A stretch of 64,000 nucleotides of DNA from NCBI GenBank assembly GCA_900473045.1, contig UCKS01000016.1, positions 100,480-164,479 of the forward strand, written 5' to 3'. The stretch is from Hyphomicrobiales bacterium (GTDB lineage: Bacteria > Pseudomonadota > Alphaproteobacteria > Rhizobiales > Rhizobiaceae). Of the stretch, positions 17,786 to 26,370 are shown piece by piece. Within the stretch, counting starts at the first letter, position 1. Each line of letters begins with the position of its first letter. Below the pieces are notes generated by a model that was not told where the DNA came from, did no database searches, and worked only from the letters and a program-made list of their open reading frames with translations. The translations under genes were made by a program, and so were the position numbers.

Positions 17786-18723
17786 TTGCGGACAGCTCCA
17801 AATGTGATGCCGCGCAGCAGGTGCTTGCGAAGGACAATCGTGAAGATCATGACAGGCACAAGAAATAGCGTCGCGCCTGCGGCAACCGCCGGCCAATCCT
17901 GGCCGCCGACACCGATGATGGTGGGGATGAAAGGCGGTGCGGTCTGGGCCGTGCCCGAGGTCAGGAGAACGGCGAAGGCATACTCGTTCCAGGCAAAGAT
18001 CAGGCAGAAGATCGCCGTCGATGCGATGCCGGTCATTGCCTGCGGCAGGACGACTTTGTAAAACGCCTGGAAGCGCGTGTAGCCGTCGATCAGCGCCGCC
18101 TCCTCGTATTCGATCGGGATCTCGTCGATAAACCCCTTGAGGAGCCACACCGCCAGCGACAGGTTGACGGCGGTGTAGAGCAGGATCATCCCCGCATGGG
18201 TGTCGTTGAGCCCGAGAGACCGGAACATCAGGAAGATCGGGATGGCAACGGCGATCGGCGGCATCATGCGCGTCGACAGGATGAAGAACAGCAGGTCGTC
18301 CTTGAGTGGAACCTTGAAGCGCGAGAAGGCATAGGCCGCGGCCGTGCCCAGTACGATGCATAGAACCGTCGAGCCGAAACCGATGATCATCGAATTGGAG
18401 AACCGCTCCAGAAAGCGCGACGGCCCGGCAATGATGAACCCGTCCTTGCGAACGATCCGGTCATACCAGGTCTTCGGCTCGCCGAGTTCCTTCAAATCCT
18501 GTTCGGTCGCCCGGGTGCGGGTGGTGAACAGGTTGACATAGCCTTCAAGGGTTGGCTGGAAGACGGTCTTGGGCGGATAGGCGATGGCATCGGACGGCGA
18601 CTTGAAGCTCGTGGCAATAATCCACAGCAGTGGCAGGATGGTGATCAGGGCATAGACGACGACAAGCGTTCCGGCAGCCCATTTCTGACGAACCGAAGGT
18701 TCTGTAACGGAATAGCTGCTCAT
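17782..18723 (-). CDS. Carbohydrate ABC transporter permease (MalG-like)
   Basis: A 313-residue permease of the MalG/UgpE class. It has a cytoplasmic N-terminus (MSSYSVTEPSVRQKWAAG), the first helix LVVVYALITILPLLWIIATS, five more segments, and the EAA loop IPIEYEEAALIDGYTRFQAF. The end, KHLLRGITFGAVRK, is typical. ATG at 18721-18723 overlaps the stop of the partner permease (ATGA). The open frame upstream, to 19023, overlaps that gene and is not used. It forms the membrane channel with the MalF-like permease at 18720-19679. Confidence 0.92.
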   Translation of the reverse strand: MSSYSVTEPSVRQKWAAGTLVVVYALITILPLLWIIATSFKSPSDAIAYPPKTVFQPTLEGYVNLFTTRTRATEQDLKELGEPKTWYDRIVRKDGFIIAGPSRFLERFSNSMIIGFGSTVLCIVLGTAAAYAFSRFKVPLKDDLLFFILSTRMMPPIAVAIPIFLMFRSLGLNDTHAGMILLYTAVNLSLAVWLLKGFIDEIPIEYEEAALIDGYTRFQAFYKVVLPQAMTGIASTAIFCLIFAWNEYAFAVLLTSGTAQTAPPFIPTIIGVGGQDWPAVAAGATLFLVPVMIFTIVLRKHLLRGITFGAVRK

Positions 18724-19679
18724 CTCTGCTTCACCTTGTTCAGGGCTTTGACGTAGATCGACGCGAGGCCGAAGACTGTCACGAAAAGGATGACCGCGTA
18801 GGCCGACGCATATCCCGTGCGCCACTTCTCGAAGGCTTCGCGCTTGAGGTTGATGGAGGTCAGTTCCGTGATCGAGCCCGGCCCTCCCCCGGTCAGTTGA
18901 ACCACGAGGTCGAACATCTTGAAATTTTCGATGCCGCGGAAAAGGACTGCGAGCATCAGGAACGGCAAAACCATCGGGATGGTGATCGTCCAGAACTGGC
19001 GCCATTTGCTGGCGCGGTCGCATTCGGCCGCTTCATAGATGCTGCTGGGGATGGAACGCAGGCCTGCCAGGCAGATTAGCATGACGAACGGCGTCCACAT
19101 CCAGGTATCGACGATGACAATCGCCCAAGGGGCGAGCGAGACGTCTCCGATCATCGAAAAGGCGGAAGGGTCCGTTCCGGTGAGGTAGCCCACCGCGTAG
19201 TTGAACAGGCCGATTTGCGGCTGGTAGAGGAATGTCCAGAAGTTTCCGACGACCGCCGGGCTGAGCATCATCGGCAGGACGATAATCGTCGTCCACAGGT
19301 CGTTGCCGCGGAATTTCTTGTTGATCAGATAGGCAAGGGCGAAGCCGATCAACACCTGAAGGACGATCGTCCAGATCAGGAAATGCGCCGTCGCTTGCAT
19401 CGTCTGCCAGATATCGCCGTCGGTGAGGACGCTGATGTAGTTTTTCAATCCGACGAACTGGACCTCGGCATTGGGGCGATTGACCCGGAAATTGGTAAAG
19501 CTCAGCCGCACCGTCCAGATCAAGGGAAAGATGTTGACGGCAAGCAGCAGGAAGATCGATGGCGCCACGAACAGCCAGGCGATCGCTCTGTCGGAGACCC
19601 CTTGGCGGCGTTTGGACACGCTTTTGGACACAACGGGCGGCGTTTCGCCCACGGCCCGGCCGGCCGATGAATCGAGCAT
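18720..19679 (-). CDS. Carbohydrate ABC transporter permease (MalF/UgpA-like)
   Basis: A 319-residue permease of the CUT1 class with six predicted helices, starting after a long charged N-terminus (MLDSSAGRAVGETPP to KRRQGVSDRAI). The first helix is AWLFVAPSIFLLLAVNIFPL and the EAA loop is IPSSIYEAAECDRASKWRQF. ATG at 19677-19679 is preceded by GAGGGAAATACC, a good ribosome site; an ATG 27 bases upstream lacks one. It follows the binding-protein gene after a 98-bp gap that contains a hairpin. Confidence 0.92.
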   Translation of the reverse strand: MLDSSAGRAVGETPPVVSKSVSKRRQGVSDRAIAWLFVAPSIFLLLAVNIFPLIWTVRLSFTNFRVNRPNAEVQFVGLKNYISVLTDGDIWQTMQATAHFLIWTIVLQVLIGFALAYLINKKFRGNDLWTTIIVLPMMLSPAVVGNFWTFLYQPQIGLFNYAVGYLTGTDPSAFSMIGDVSLAPWAIVIVDTWMWTPFVMLICLAGLRSIPSSIYEAAECDRASKWRQFWTITIPMVLPFLMLAVLFRGIENFKMFDLVVQLTGGGPGSITELTSINLKREAFEKWRTGYASAYAVILFVTVFGLASIYVKALNKVKQR

Positions 19680-19714
19680 GGTATTTCCCTCAATCAGAAG
19701 CAGCATAATTCGCA

Positions 19715-19739
19715 GGACCGGCCGGCAACCAGCCGGTCC
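19715..19739. promoter_or_regulatory. Intercistronic stem-loop after the polyol-type binding-protein gene
   Basis: GGACCGGC (19715-19722) and GCCGGTCC (19732-19739) form a perfect 8-bp stem with a 9-nt loop between the binding-protein stop and the first permease start. No T-tract follows, so it fits mRNA protection or partial termination. Confidence 0.6.
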
Positions 19740-19777
19740 GGCACAGACACCCCACGGGGAGGTCGCGCGGTCAGTGT

Positions 19778-21115
19778 CTAGTACTTGCCTTCGTCTTCGA
19801 AGATCGCCTTCCAGTCGGCGACAAGGCCATCAAGCGCTTCCTTGGCCGTGCCCTGTCCGGCGATGACGTAGTTGTGGAAGCGTTTTTGCGACGCCTGCAG
19901 CAGCGAGGCATAGGACGGCTCAGCCCAGAAATCCTTCACGATTGCCATAGAATCCAGGAAGGTCTGGGCGTAGGGCTGGCTTTTGGCAAAGCCCGGATCC
20001 TCGACGACCGCGCGCAACGCCGAGTAACCACCCAACTGCCACCACTTGGCCTGAACGTCCGGTTGGGCAAACCACTTGATGTACTCAAGGGCCGCGTCCT
20101 GCTTTTCGGAAATGGCAACCACGGAAATGCCTTGACCGCCGAGCTGGGCAAACTGCTTGCCATCCTGTCCCGCCGGGTTGGGGAAGTAGCCGGACTTGTC
20201 GCCACCGACATTGGGGTCGGCATTGATGCCGGGCCAGGTGAAGGCGAAGTTCATTTGCAGCGCCACCTGACCGGATTTATAGGCGTCGATGTTCTCCGAC
20301 ATGTAGGCGTCGGATGATCCGGGAGGCGCGCAGCAATTGTAGAGCTCCTTGTAAAACTCCAGGCCCTTTACCGACTTGTCCGAATTGACATATCCCTCGA
20401 GCTCGTAAGGCTTTTCGGGGTTCTGGTATTCGAAGCCGTAGCTGTAGAGCACGTCCATCGCGCCCATGGTGATGCCTTCGGAACCGCGTTCGGTATAAAT
20501 CGCGGCGCCATACACTGTCTTTCCGTCAATCACGCGACCCTGGAAGAATTCCGCGATGTGCTTCAGTTCTTCGAAGGTTTTCGGGACGGCAAGATCGTGG
20601 CCATACTTCTGCTTGAACTCGGCCTGCAGCTCGGGCCGCGAGAACCAGTCCTTGCGGTAGCTCCAGCCGACGACGTCGCCGAAAGCGGGAAGCGCCCAGT
20701 AGTTCGGCGTTCCCTTGGGCCATTCGGAGTAGCCCGTGACGGTCGCCGGAATGAAATCGCTCATCTTGATGCCTTCTTTGTCGAAGAAGTCATTGAGCTT
20801 CACATACTGGCCATTTTCCGCAGCCCCGCCGATCCATTGGCTGTCACCGATCATCAGATCGCACAGCTTGCCGCCGGAATTCAGCTCGTTGAGCATGCGG
20901 TCGGCAAAGTTTGGCCAGGGAACGAATTCGAAACTGATTTTATGGCCGGACTTGGCCTCGAAATCCTTGCTGAGCGCCACCAGCGCATTGGCCGGATCCC
21001 AGGCAGCCCAGCACAAGGTCAAGTCTTCCGCTTGAGCCGATGTTGCCGCTCCCAGCGACACGAGCCCGGTCACGACGCCGGCTGCAAATGCCGATTTCAG
21101 ATATGAATGTGGCAT
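19778..21115 (-). CDS. Periplasmic carbohydrate/polyol-binding protein (CUT1 family)
   Basis: A 445-residue secreted binding protein. The start ATG at 21113-21115 has AAGGGAGGAG upstream. The signal peptide (MPHSYLKSAFAAGVVTGLVS) is cut near AQAED. Family-1 features are DLTLCWAAWDPANALVALSK, FVPWPNFADRMLNELNSGG, LMIGDSQWIGGAAENGQYV, and the central MNFAFTWPGINADP. It should capture the substrate for the two permeases that follow. Because the operon ends in a DhaK-DhaL kinase, the ligand is probably dihydroxyacetone, glycerol or a C4 polyol/ketose. The substrate is inferred from context only. Confidence 0.9.
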   Translation of the reverse strand: MPHSYLKSAFAAGVVTGLVSLGAATSAQAEDLTLCWAAWDPANALVALSKDFEAKSGHKISFEFVPWPNFADRMLNELNSGGKLCDLMIGDSQWIGGAAENGQYVKLNDFFDKEGIKMSDFIPATVTGYSEWPKGTPNYWALPAFGDVVGWSYRKDWFSRPELQAEFKQKYGHDLAVPKTFEELKHIAEFFQGRVIDGKTVYGAAIYTERGSEGITMGAMDVLYSYGFEYQNPEKPYELEGYVNSDKSVKGLEFYKELYNCCAPPGSSDAYMSENIDAYKSGQVALQMNFAFTWPGINADPNVGGDKSGYFPNPAGQDGKQFAQLGGQGISVVAISEKQDAALEYIKWFAQPDVQAKWWQLGGYSALRAVVEDPGFAKSQPYAQTFLDSMAIVKDFWAEPSYASLLQASQKRFHNYVIAGQGTAKEALDGLVADWKAIFEDEGKY

Positions 21116-21274
21116 GAAATCTCCTCCCTTGTGACACTCCGACCTCCATCGGCATGTGCCTGAACGCTCTTGGCGAGCACGACTCAAGGCCAGCCCAGCG
21201 GCCAAGCCTTCCCTCCAACAATCGGCTTCACAGTCTACCGACCGTCTTCGCCGCCGTCGTTCTCATGATATAAC

Positions 21275-21320
21275 TGAGGTGCGCACCTCAATGCAAGATG
21301 ATTTTGAGGTGCGCACTTCA
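21275..21320. promoter_or_regulatory. Two palindromic LacI-type operators upstream of the polyol importer operon
   Basis: TGAGGTGCGCACCTCA at 21275-21290 is a perfect 16-bp palindrome with a central CG. A near-identical copy, TGAGGTGCGCACTTCA, is at 21305-21320. The centres are 30 bp apart, about three helical turns, so both face the same side of the DNA. They lie in the divergent gap between the binding-protein gene and the LacI gene at 21391, exactly where a LacI-family repressor would control both. Confidence 0.85.
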
Positions 21321-21390
21321 ATTTCTTGCTTTTTGGCGCGGACTGTTGGAAAACGATGTCGGGCAAATGCGTGAGAACGGAAGACAATCA

Positions 21391-22416
21391 ATGATACGAC
21401 CCACCGCGAAGGATCTGGCCGAAGCTGCTGGCGTCAGCCTGGCAACAGTCGACCGGGTACTGAACGACAGGCCGAACGTCAGCGCCCGCGCCTCGCTTAA
21501 GGTTCAGGAGGCCATTGAAAAAATTGGCTTTGTCCGCAATCTCGCCGCCGTGGCTCTTGCCCGCAATAAAATCTACCGGTTCCGCTTCGTTCTACCGAGC
21601 AAGGGAGACCAGTATCTGCAGGAACTGCTGCAGCGTGTCGGTGAGGCGAGCCACACCCTAAAATCCGATCTGACGGAAATCACCGTCGATCAGATTGCGA
21701 CTGACGACCCCTATCAACTCTCTCGGCATCTGGCGGCGATCGAAACCGAAGAGGTAGATGGCGTTGCCGTCATGGCGCCGGAATCGCCGCAGGTGCGCGA
21801 TGCGTTGAGCCGCCTGATGACGCGCGGCATTCATCTCGTCCAGTTTCTGTCTGGCCAGGAAAAATTGAAGACCGCCGATTTCGTCGGCGTCGACAATTTC
21901 GCCGCCGGGGCAACGGCCGGCAGGATCATCGGCCGCTTTCTCGGCAACGAACCCGGCAAGATCATGATTGTCGCCGAAACCATGGTGGCACGCGACAGTA
22001 TCGAACGCCGCCGCGGCTTCGACAGCATCATCAACGAGCAGTTCCCGCATCTGCGCGCCTTGCCATCGCTTGAGACCTACGGTGACCAGAGCCGGGCAGC
22101 GGCGATCATTCAAAATGTTGTCGAACGTCACCACGACATCAGGGCCGCCTATGTCCTCAGCCCGGAAAGCCGGATCCCGGTTTCGGCGATCTCGCAACAC
22201 GCCGATCTGCAGAAAGTGACTGTCGTCGTCCACGAACGCACACCGTTCAGCGAGGAAGCCCTGCGCACGGGCCGTATCGACGCCATCATCGCGCAGGACC
22301 CCGGCCACGCAGTCCGTAGCGCAGTCCGCATCATGCGCGCCCGCGCCGACCTGCGCGACCCGATTGCCGCCCAGGAAAAGATCAGGATCGAAGTCTTGCT
22401 GAAAGAGAACCTCTAA
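21391..22416 (+). CDS. LacI-family transcriptional regulator of the polyol importer operon
   Basis: A 341-residue LacI/PurR-type regulator. The HTH is textbook: TAKDLAEAAGVSLATVDRVL (residues 5-24), then NDRPNVSARASLKVQEAIEKIG as hinge-leading helices. The effector domain includes FRFVLPSKGDQYLQELLQRV and VDNFAAGATAGRIIGRFLG. I chose ATG 21391 because CGGAAG is placed seven bases upstream; an in-frame ATG at 21367 has no ribosome site. It diverges from the importer operon over the two palindromes above and most likely represses it and itself. Confidence 0.9.
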   Translation: MIRPTAKDLAEAAGVSLATVDRVLNDRPNVSARASLKVQEAIEKIGFVRNLAAVALARNKIYRFRFVLPSKGDQYLQELLQRVGEASHTLKSDLTEITVDQIATDDPYQLSRHLAAIETEEVDGVAVMAPESPQVRDALSRLMTRGIHLVQFLSGQEKLKTADFVGVDNFAAGATAGRIIGRFLGNEPGKIMIVAETMVARDSIERRRGFDSIINEQFPHLRALPSLETYGDQSRAAAIIQNVVERHHDIRAAYVLSPESRIPVSAISQHADLQKVTVVVHERTPFSEEALRTGRIDAIIAQDPGHAVRSAVRIMRARADLRDPIAAQEKIRIEVLLKENL

Positions 22417-22450
22417 GCAAAACGCCTGGGTCGATCGTAACGGGCCGCCG

Positions 22451-23716
22451 TTAAATCCAGGAATGCAGCGGTGGCTGGATGTCGTTGAGGTAGAACTGGC
22501 CGATCGCGTGCAGTTTCCAGCGCACGGGATCGTGCAGCGTGTGGGTACGCGCGTCACGCCAGAACCGGTCGAGATTGTGCACACCGAGTGTCGAGCGCGT
22601 CCCCGCAAGCTCGAAAAGCTTTGACGAGGCCAGCAATGCGATATCGGTGGTCAGCACCTTGGCTTCGGCGACGGCGATTTTTGCAAGGCCAATCGTTTCT
22701 TCGCTGACGCGGGCGATCGTGGCATCAAGCTGGAGACCGGCGCGTTCCAACATCGCCTCGGCAGCGTGCAGCTTGATCTTCAGGTCGCCGATTGCCGCGA
22801 TCGTATAGGGGTCGTCCGAGGCGCGCGCCTGGCCGCTATCGATCCACGGGCGGGCGTGATTGCGAACGAGATCAATGGTCGCCTCGATGGCACCACGCGC
22901 GATGCCGGCATCGATAGCCGCGTGGATCAACTGGCTCTGCGGCCCGACGGCACTTGGATGTTCATAAACGAGATGCGCCGGCAGGACACGCGCCGCGTCA
23001 ACAAGGACGTTGTCGAGAATAACCGTGCCACTCGCGGTCGTCCGCTGTCCGAAGGCGGACCAATCGTTGACGACCTGAAGACCGGGGGCATCGCGGTCAG
23101 CGACGGCGACGACAACATGCCCGTCCTCATCCAGCGCGACGATCGGTACGAGATGGGCGAACAGAGCGCCGGTCGAATAGAATTTCTGTCCCTTGACGGC
23201 ATAACCGCCGCCCTTCGGCTTCAGGGTCGTCTCGAACGCCTCGACATTCTTCCCCTTGAACTCCGAGAAAGCGTTGCCGAGCCGCTGCCCGGCCAGCACC
23301 TTGCCGAAAAGATCGCGCTTCTGCGCCTCGCTGCCGGTCAACCGGATAACGTCGATGATTTCGAAGCTGTTTTGGGCGATCTGAGTCAAGGAGGGATCAC
23401 CGGATGCCAGCGTCGCAAAGACCTTCGCAAGCGTGACTTGGGATACGCCGGCGCCACCATAGGCCTTCGGAATGGTAATGCCCCACAGGCCGCTCTGCGA
23501 AAACAGGTCAACCTCCGCAAAAGGCAATCGCCGCTCCCGGTCCCGCTCGACCGCCTCGGCTGCAAACAACGGCTTGAGCCGTGCGGCAACGGCAAGTGCC
23601 TCCGCATCGTCACGGATGACATGCGCCGGGCCAGCCGGCTTTGCCGGAACCCATCCGGTGTCTCCCGACAGCAGGGGCGTTGTTACAGTTGCGGCGGCAG
23701 TTGCGGTGATGCTCAT
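22451..23716 (-). CDS. SfnB/DszC-like flavin monooxygenase (acyl-CoA dehydrogenase fold)
   Basis: A 421-residue protein of the acyl-CoA-dehydrogenase fold, in the group used for sulfur acquisition (SfnB, DszC). Seen: GLWGITIPKAYGGAGVSQ (around residues 75-92), IAQNSFEIIDVIRLTG, a typical FMN-site region (GNAFSEFKGKN), YAVKGQKFYSTGALFAHLV and, C-terminally, LFELAGTRSTLGVHNLDRFWRDARTHTLHDP. It would use FMNH2 from a separate reductase to oxygenate a sulfur compound. It is the last gene of the operon, after metQ. A second family member (26371-27681) lies upstream in the same operon. Confidence 0.85.
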   Translation of the reverse strand: MSITATAAATVTTPLLSGDTGWVPAKPAGPAHVIRDDAEALAVAARLKPLFAAEAVERDRERRLPFAEVDLFSQSGLWGITIPKAYGGAGVSQVTLAKVFATLASGDPSLTQIAQNSFEIIDVIRLTGSEAQKRDLFGKVLAGQRLGNAFSEFKGKNVEAFETTLKPKGGGYAVKGQKFYSTGALFAHLVPIVALDEDGHVVVAVADRDAPGLQVVNDWSAFGQRTTASGTVILDNVLVDAARVLPAHLVYEHPSAVGPQSQLIHAAIDAGIARGAIEATIDLVRNHARPWIDSGQARASDDPYTIAAIGDLKIKLHAAEAMLERAGLQLDATIARVSEETIGLAKIAVAEAKVLTTDIALLASSKLFELAGTRSTLGVHNLDRFWRDARTHTLHDPVRWKLHAIGQFYLNDIQPPLHSWI

Positions 23717-23752
23717 GGGAAAACCGTCTTTGTCTGGTGTTCATTGCGATAC

Positions 23753-23780
23753 GCATGGCGGAGCAAAGGCCCCGCCATGC
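23753..23780. promoter_or_regulatory. Intercistronic stem-loop after metQ-type binding-protein gene
   Basis: GCATGGCGG (23753-23761) pairs perfectly with CCGCCATGC (23772-23780), 10-nt loop, in the 84-bp gap between the binding-protein stop and the terminal SfnB-like gene. No T-tract. It may set the 3' end of the upstream message or lower expression of the last gene. Confidence 0.6.
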
Positions 23781-23800
23781 CGTGTTGTGGCAGCACAGGA

Positions 23801-24613
23801 TCAGAACGCGGCGATGATCTGGCCCCTGTAGCGATCTTCGATGAATTTGCGCGTTTCCGCGCTGTTCAATGCCTTTGCCAGCTTGGCGATCCGCGGATCA
23901 TCCTTGGTCTCCGGGCGTGTGACCAGATATTCGCTCCAGACATTGTAACCATCCTGGCCGCGATCAATCAGCAGCGCCTTGGACAGATCAAGCTTGGCCT
24001 CGAAGACATAATTGCCGTTGAGCGCGCCGAGATCGACTTCACTCAAGGCGCGCGGTAACAGCGCCGATTCAAGCTCGACGATCTTCAGGTCTTTAGGATT
24101 TTCTACCACGTCCTTGAGAGTGGGCAGCTTGTCCTCTGGAGAGGTGAGTTCCGGCTTGCCGCTGACCTTGATCAGCCCGAGCTTCTGCAACAGCAAAAGA
24201 CCGCGTCCGCCATTGACCGGATCGTTGGGGATCGCAACGGTTGCACCATCGGCCAGTTGATCGATCGAGGTGATCTTGGTGGAATAGGCGACAAACGGTT
24301 CGATGTGAACCGGCACGATCGGCACAAGATCGGTACCGCGCTCCTTGTTATAATCGTTGAGGAACGGCCGGTACTGGTAGTAGTTGGCGTCGAGTTCGCC
24401 GGAGACCAGCTGCGCATTCGGCTGGATGTAGTCGGTGAAGACGCGAATATCGAGGTCAAGGCCTTCCTTGGCGACGATCGGCTTGACGAATTCCAGGATT
24501 TCCGCATGCGGAATGGCGGTCGCGCCGACGATCAGCGTATCGTCAGCCTTCGCCGCCTGGGACAAGCCGACAGCAAGTGCTGCGGCCAAAGTCAGGTTTT
24601 TCAGAATGCGCAT
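23801..24613 (-). CDS. MetQ/NlpA-family periplasmic binding protein
   Basis: A 270-residue NlpA-type binding protein. ATG at 24611-24613 with AGGAGG upstream. The signal peptide (MRILKNLTLAAALAVGLS) ends at AKAD without a lipobox cysteine, so it appears soluble rather than lipid-anchored. The mature start is DTLIVGATAIPHAEILEFV, and the family blocks ANYYQYRPFLNDYNKERG and VAIPNDPVNGGRGLLLLQKLG are present. MetQ proteins bind methionine, but in an operon with flavin monooxygenases a related organosulfur compound is at least as likely. Confidence 0.88.
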   Translation of the reverse strand: MRILKNLTLAAALAVGLSQAAKADDTLIVGATAIPHAEILEFVKPIVAKEGLDLDIRVFTDYIQPNAQLVSGELDANYYQYRPFLNDYNKERGTDLVPIVPVHIEPFVAYSTKITSIDQLADGATVAIPNDPVNGGRGLLLLQKLGLIKVSGKPELTSPEDKLPTLKDVVENPKDLKIVELESALLPRALSEVDLGALNGNYVFEAKLDLSKALLIDRGQDGYNVWSEYLVTRPETKDDPRIAKLAKALNSAETRKFIEDRYRGQIIAAF

Positions 24614-24633
24614 TATAATCCTCCTGGGTGGGT

Positions 24634-25293
24634 TCATTTTCGGGAAAAATGGGAGACGAGCCGGTTGCCGGCGGCCTGGATGAGCTGGACAAAGACGATC
24701 AGGATGACCACACAGACCAGCATGATTTCCGTCTGGAAGCGGTGGTAGCCGTAGCGGATCGCCAGATCGCCGAGGCCGCCGCCGCCGATCGCCCCGGACA
24801 TTGCTGTGTAATCGACGAGCACGATCGCTGTGACGGTCACGGCGGCCAGAAGGCTCGGCAGCGCCTCGGGCAGAACGGCGCGGAAGATCGTCTGCGCGGT
24901 GGAGGCGCCCATCGCCTGGCTCGCTTCGATGATCCCCCTGTCGACCTCACGCAGCGCCGTCTCGACCAGCCGGGCGAAAAACGGAGCGGTTCCGATCACC
25001 AGCGGAAAGATCACGCCACGAATACCAAGCGATGTGCCGGTGACGATCACGGTGACCGGCATCAACACGATCAACATGATGATGAAAGGGACGGAGCGAA
25101 TGATGTTCAGGACGAAGGACAGACCGCCATAGGCAAACGGCTGCGAAAAGATTTGCTGACGCCCGGTCAGATACAGCAGGATTCCGAGAGGCAGCCCCAG
25201 AAGTACCGTCAAGGACAAGGCTCCACCGACCATGGCCAGGGTCTGTGACAGAGCCGCGAAGATATCGCTCCAGTAGAGGTTCTCAAACGACAT
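24634..25293 (-). CDS. MetI-type ABC transporter permease
   Basis: A 219-residue permease with five predicted helices, the standard size for MetI. ATG at 25291-25293 gives MSFENLYWSDIFAALSQTLAMV; the frame upstream overlaps metN and is not used. The coupling loop is EVDRGIIEASQAMGASTAQTIF, the MetI form of the EAA motif. It overlaps the end of the ATPase gene by 11 bases and precedes the binding protein by 20 bases. It should form a homodimeric channel. Confidence 0.9.
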   Translation of the reverse strand: MSFENLYWSDIFAALSQTLAMVGGALSLTVLLGLPLGILLYLTGRQQIFSQPFAYGGLSFVLNIIRSVPFIIMLIVLMPVTVIVTGTSLGIRGVIFPLVIGTAPFFARLVETALREVDRGIIEASQAMGASTAQTIFRAVLPEALPSLLAAVTVTAIVLVDYTAMSGAIGGGGLGDLAIRYGYHRFQTEIMLVCVVILIVFVQLIQAAGNRLVSHFSRK

Positions 25294-26365
25294 GACGAAG
25301 GCCTCCGCCTCTCTGCAGAGCCGGCAGCGGCGTGACCGAGGAGTGCTCCACGACGTCATCGCCATGCACCTCGACGGTAACGCCGCCGCTGCGTAATCCT
25401 GCAATGGCGCCGGCGACATCCGTCCCGGACAGCGACACGGTGAACTGCGCATACGGGGTGTCGCGGATATTGCCCACCCGGCCCGCCAGGATCTGGTAAT
25501 CGGCACCGTTTTCGCGGGCGATACGGCCAAGTAGGGGCTTGCGCGCCGTCTCTCCAAGGAAGGTGAGGCGGACTGTGCGTCCAGACGCACCAACCGCTGC
25601 GATGTTGCCGAGAAGCCCGCCATCGGGCTCCGCTTCACGCACCAGTTTCAGGGTCGCCTCGTGCTGTGGGTGCAGGAAAACCTGTGTCACCGGGCCGCTT
25701 TCAACAACCCGGCCGTGATCAAGGACAGCGACGCGGTCACAGGTGCGGCGGACGATGTCCATCTCATGGGTGATGAGCACGATGGTCACGCCCAGGTCGC
25801 GGTTGATCTGTTGCAACAACTCGAGCACCGAGCCCGTTGTCTGCGGGTCGAGCGCGCTGGTCGCCTCGTCGCAGAGAAGAACGTCCGGTTCGCAGGCGAG
25901 TGCGCGGGCGATGCCCACCCGTTGTTTCTGGCCGCCCGACAGTTGCCGCGGATATTTCTGCGCATGATCCTTCAGGCCGACCCGTGCCAGCAGGGTCTCG
26001 ACCTTGGCAGCGATTTCGATGCGGCCATATTCACCGGTCAGTTCCAGCGGATAGGCGACGTTGCCGAAAACCGTCCGGGCGCTCAGGAGATTGAAGTGCT
26101 GAAATACCATGCCGATCTTGCGGCGCAGATCCCGCAAGGGCTGTCCCTTGAAGCTTGTCACAGGTTCGCCATCGACGATGACCTCGCCGCCGGTCGGGCG
26201 CTCGAGAAGATTGATCAGCCGGACCAGCGTCGATTTTCCAGCGCCTGATGAGCCGATGATCCCGAAGATTTCTCCCCTTGCGATGGAAAGGTTTATGCCA
26301 TCCAGCGCGGTTATCGCCCCGGTCTTTCCAGGAAAATCCTTCCTAATATTTTCGAGCGTGATCAT
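25283..26365 (-). CDS. MetN-type ABC transporter ATP-binding protein with NIL domain
   Basis: A 360-residue ATPase. ATG at 26363-26365 gives MITLENIRKDFPGKTG. Walker A is GSSGAGKST, the Q-loop is MVFQHFNLLSARTV, the signature is LSGGQKQRVGIARA, Walker B is VLLCDEATSALDP and the H-loop is VLITHEMDIV. The C-terminal 90 residues (AVGASGRTVRLTFLGETARK; ADYQILAGRVGN; FTVSLSGTDVAGAIAGLRSGG) form a NIL ligand-sensing domain, which in MetN inhibits transport when substrate is plentiful inside. It starts five bases after the stop of the upstream SfnB-like gene. Confidence 0.9.
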   Translation of the reverse strand: MITLENIRKDFPGKTGAITALDGINLSIARGEIFGIIGSSGAGKSTLVRLINLLERPTGGEVIVDGEPVTSFKGQPLRDLRRKIGMVFQHFNLLSARTVFGNVAYPLELTGEYGRIEIAAKVETLLARVGLKDHAQKYPRQLSGGQKQRVGIARALACEPDVLLCDEATSALDPQTTGSVLELLQQINRDLGVTIVLITHEMDIVRRTCDRVAVLDHGRVVESGPVTQVFLHPQHEATLKLVREAEPDGGLLGNIAAVGASGRTVRLTFLGETARKPLLGRIARENGADYQILAGRVGNIRDTPYAQFTVSLSGTDVAGAIAGLRSGGVTVEVHGDDVVEHSSVTPLPALQRGGGLRHVV

Positions 26366-26370
26366 GACGG

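Noticed and set aside
13879..21115. Naming the polyol operon glpSTPQUV (rhizobial glycerol importer).
   Set aside because: Gene order differs (binding protein first, kinase last), there is no glpD, and the small membrane protein does not clearly match GlpU.
23801..26365. Calling the MetNIQ-type genes a methionine importer outright.
   Set aside because: The operon context (three sulfur-type flavin monooxygenases) makes another organosulfur ligand equally likely, so symbols were withheld.
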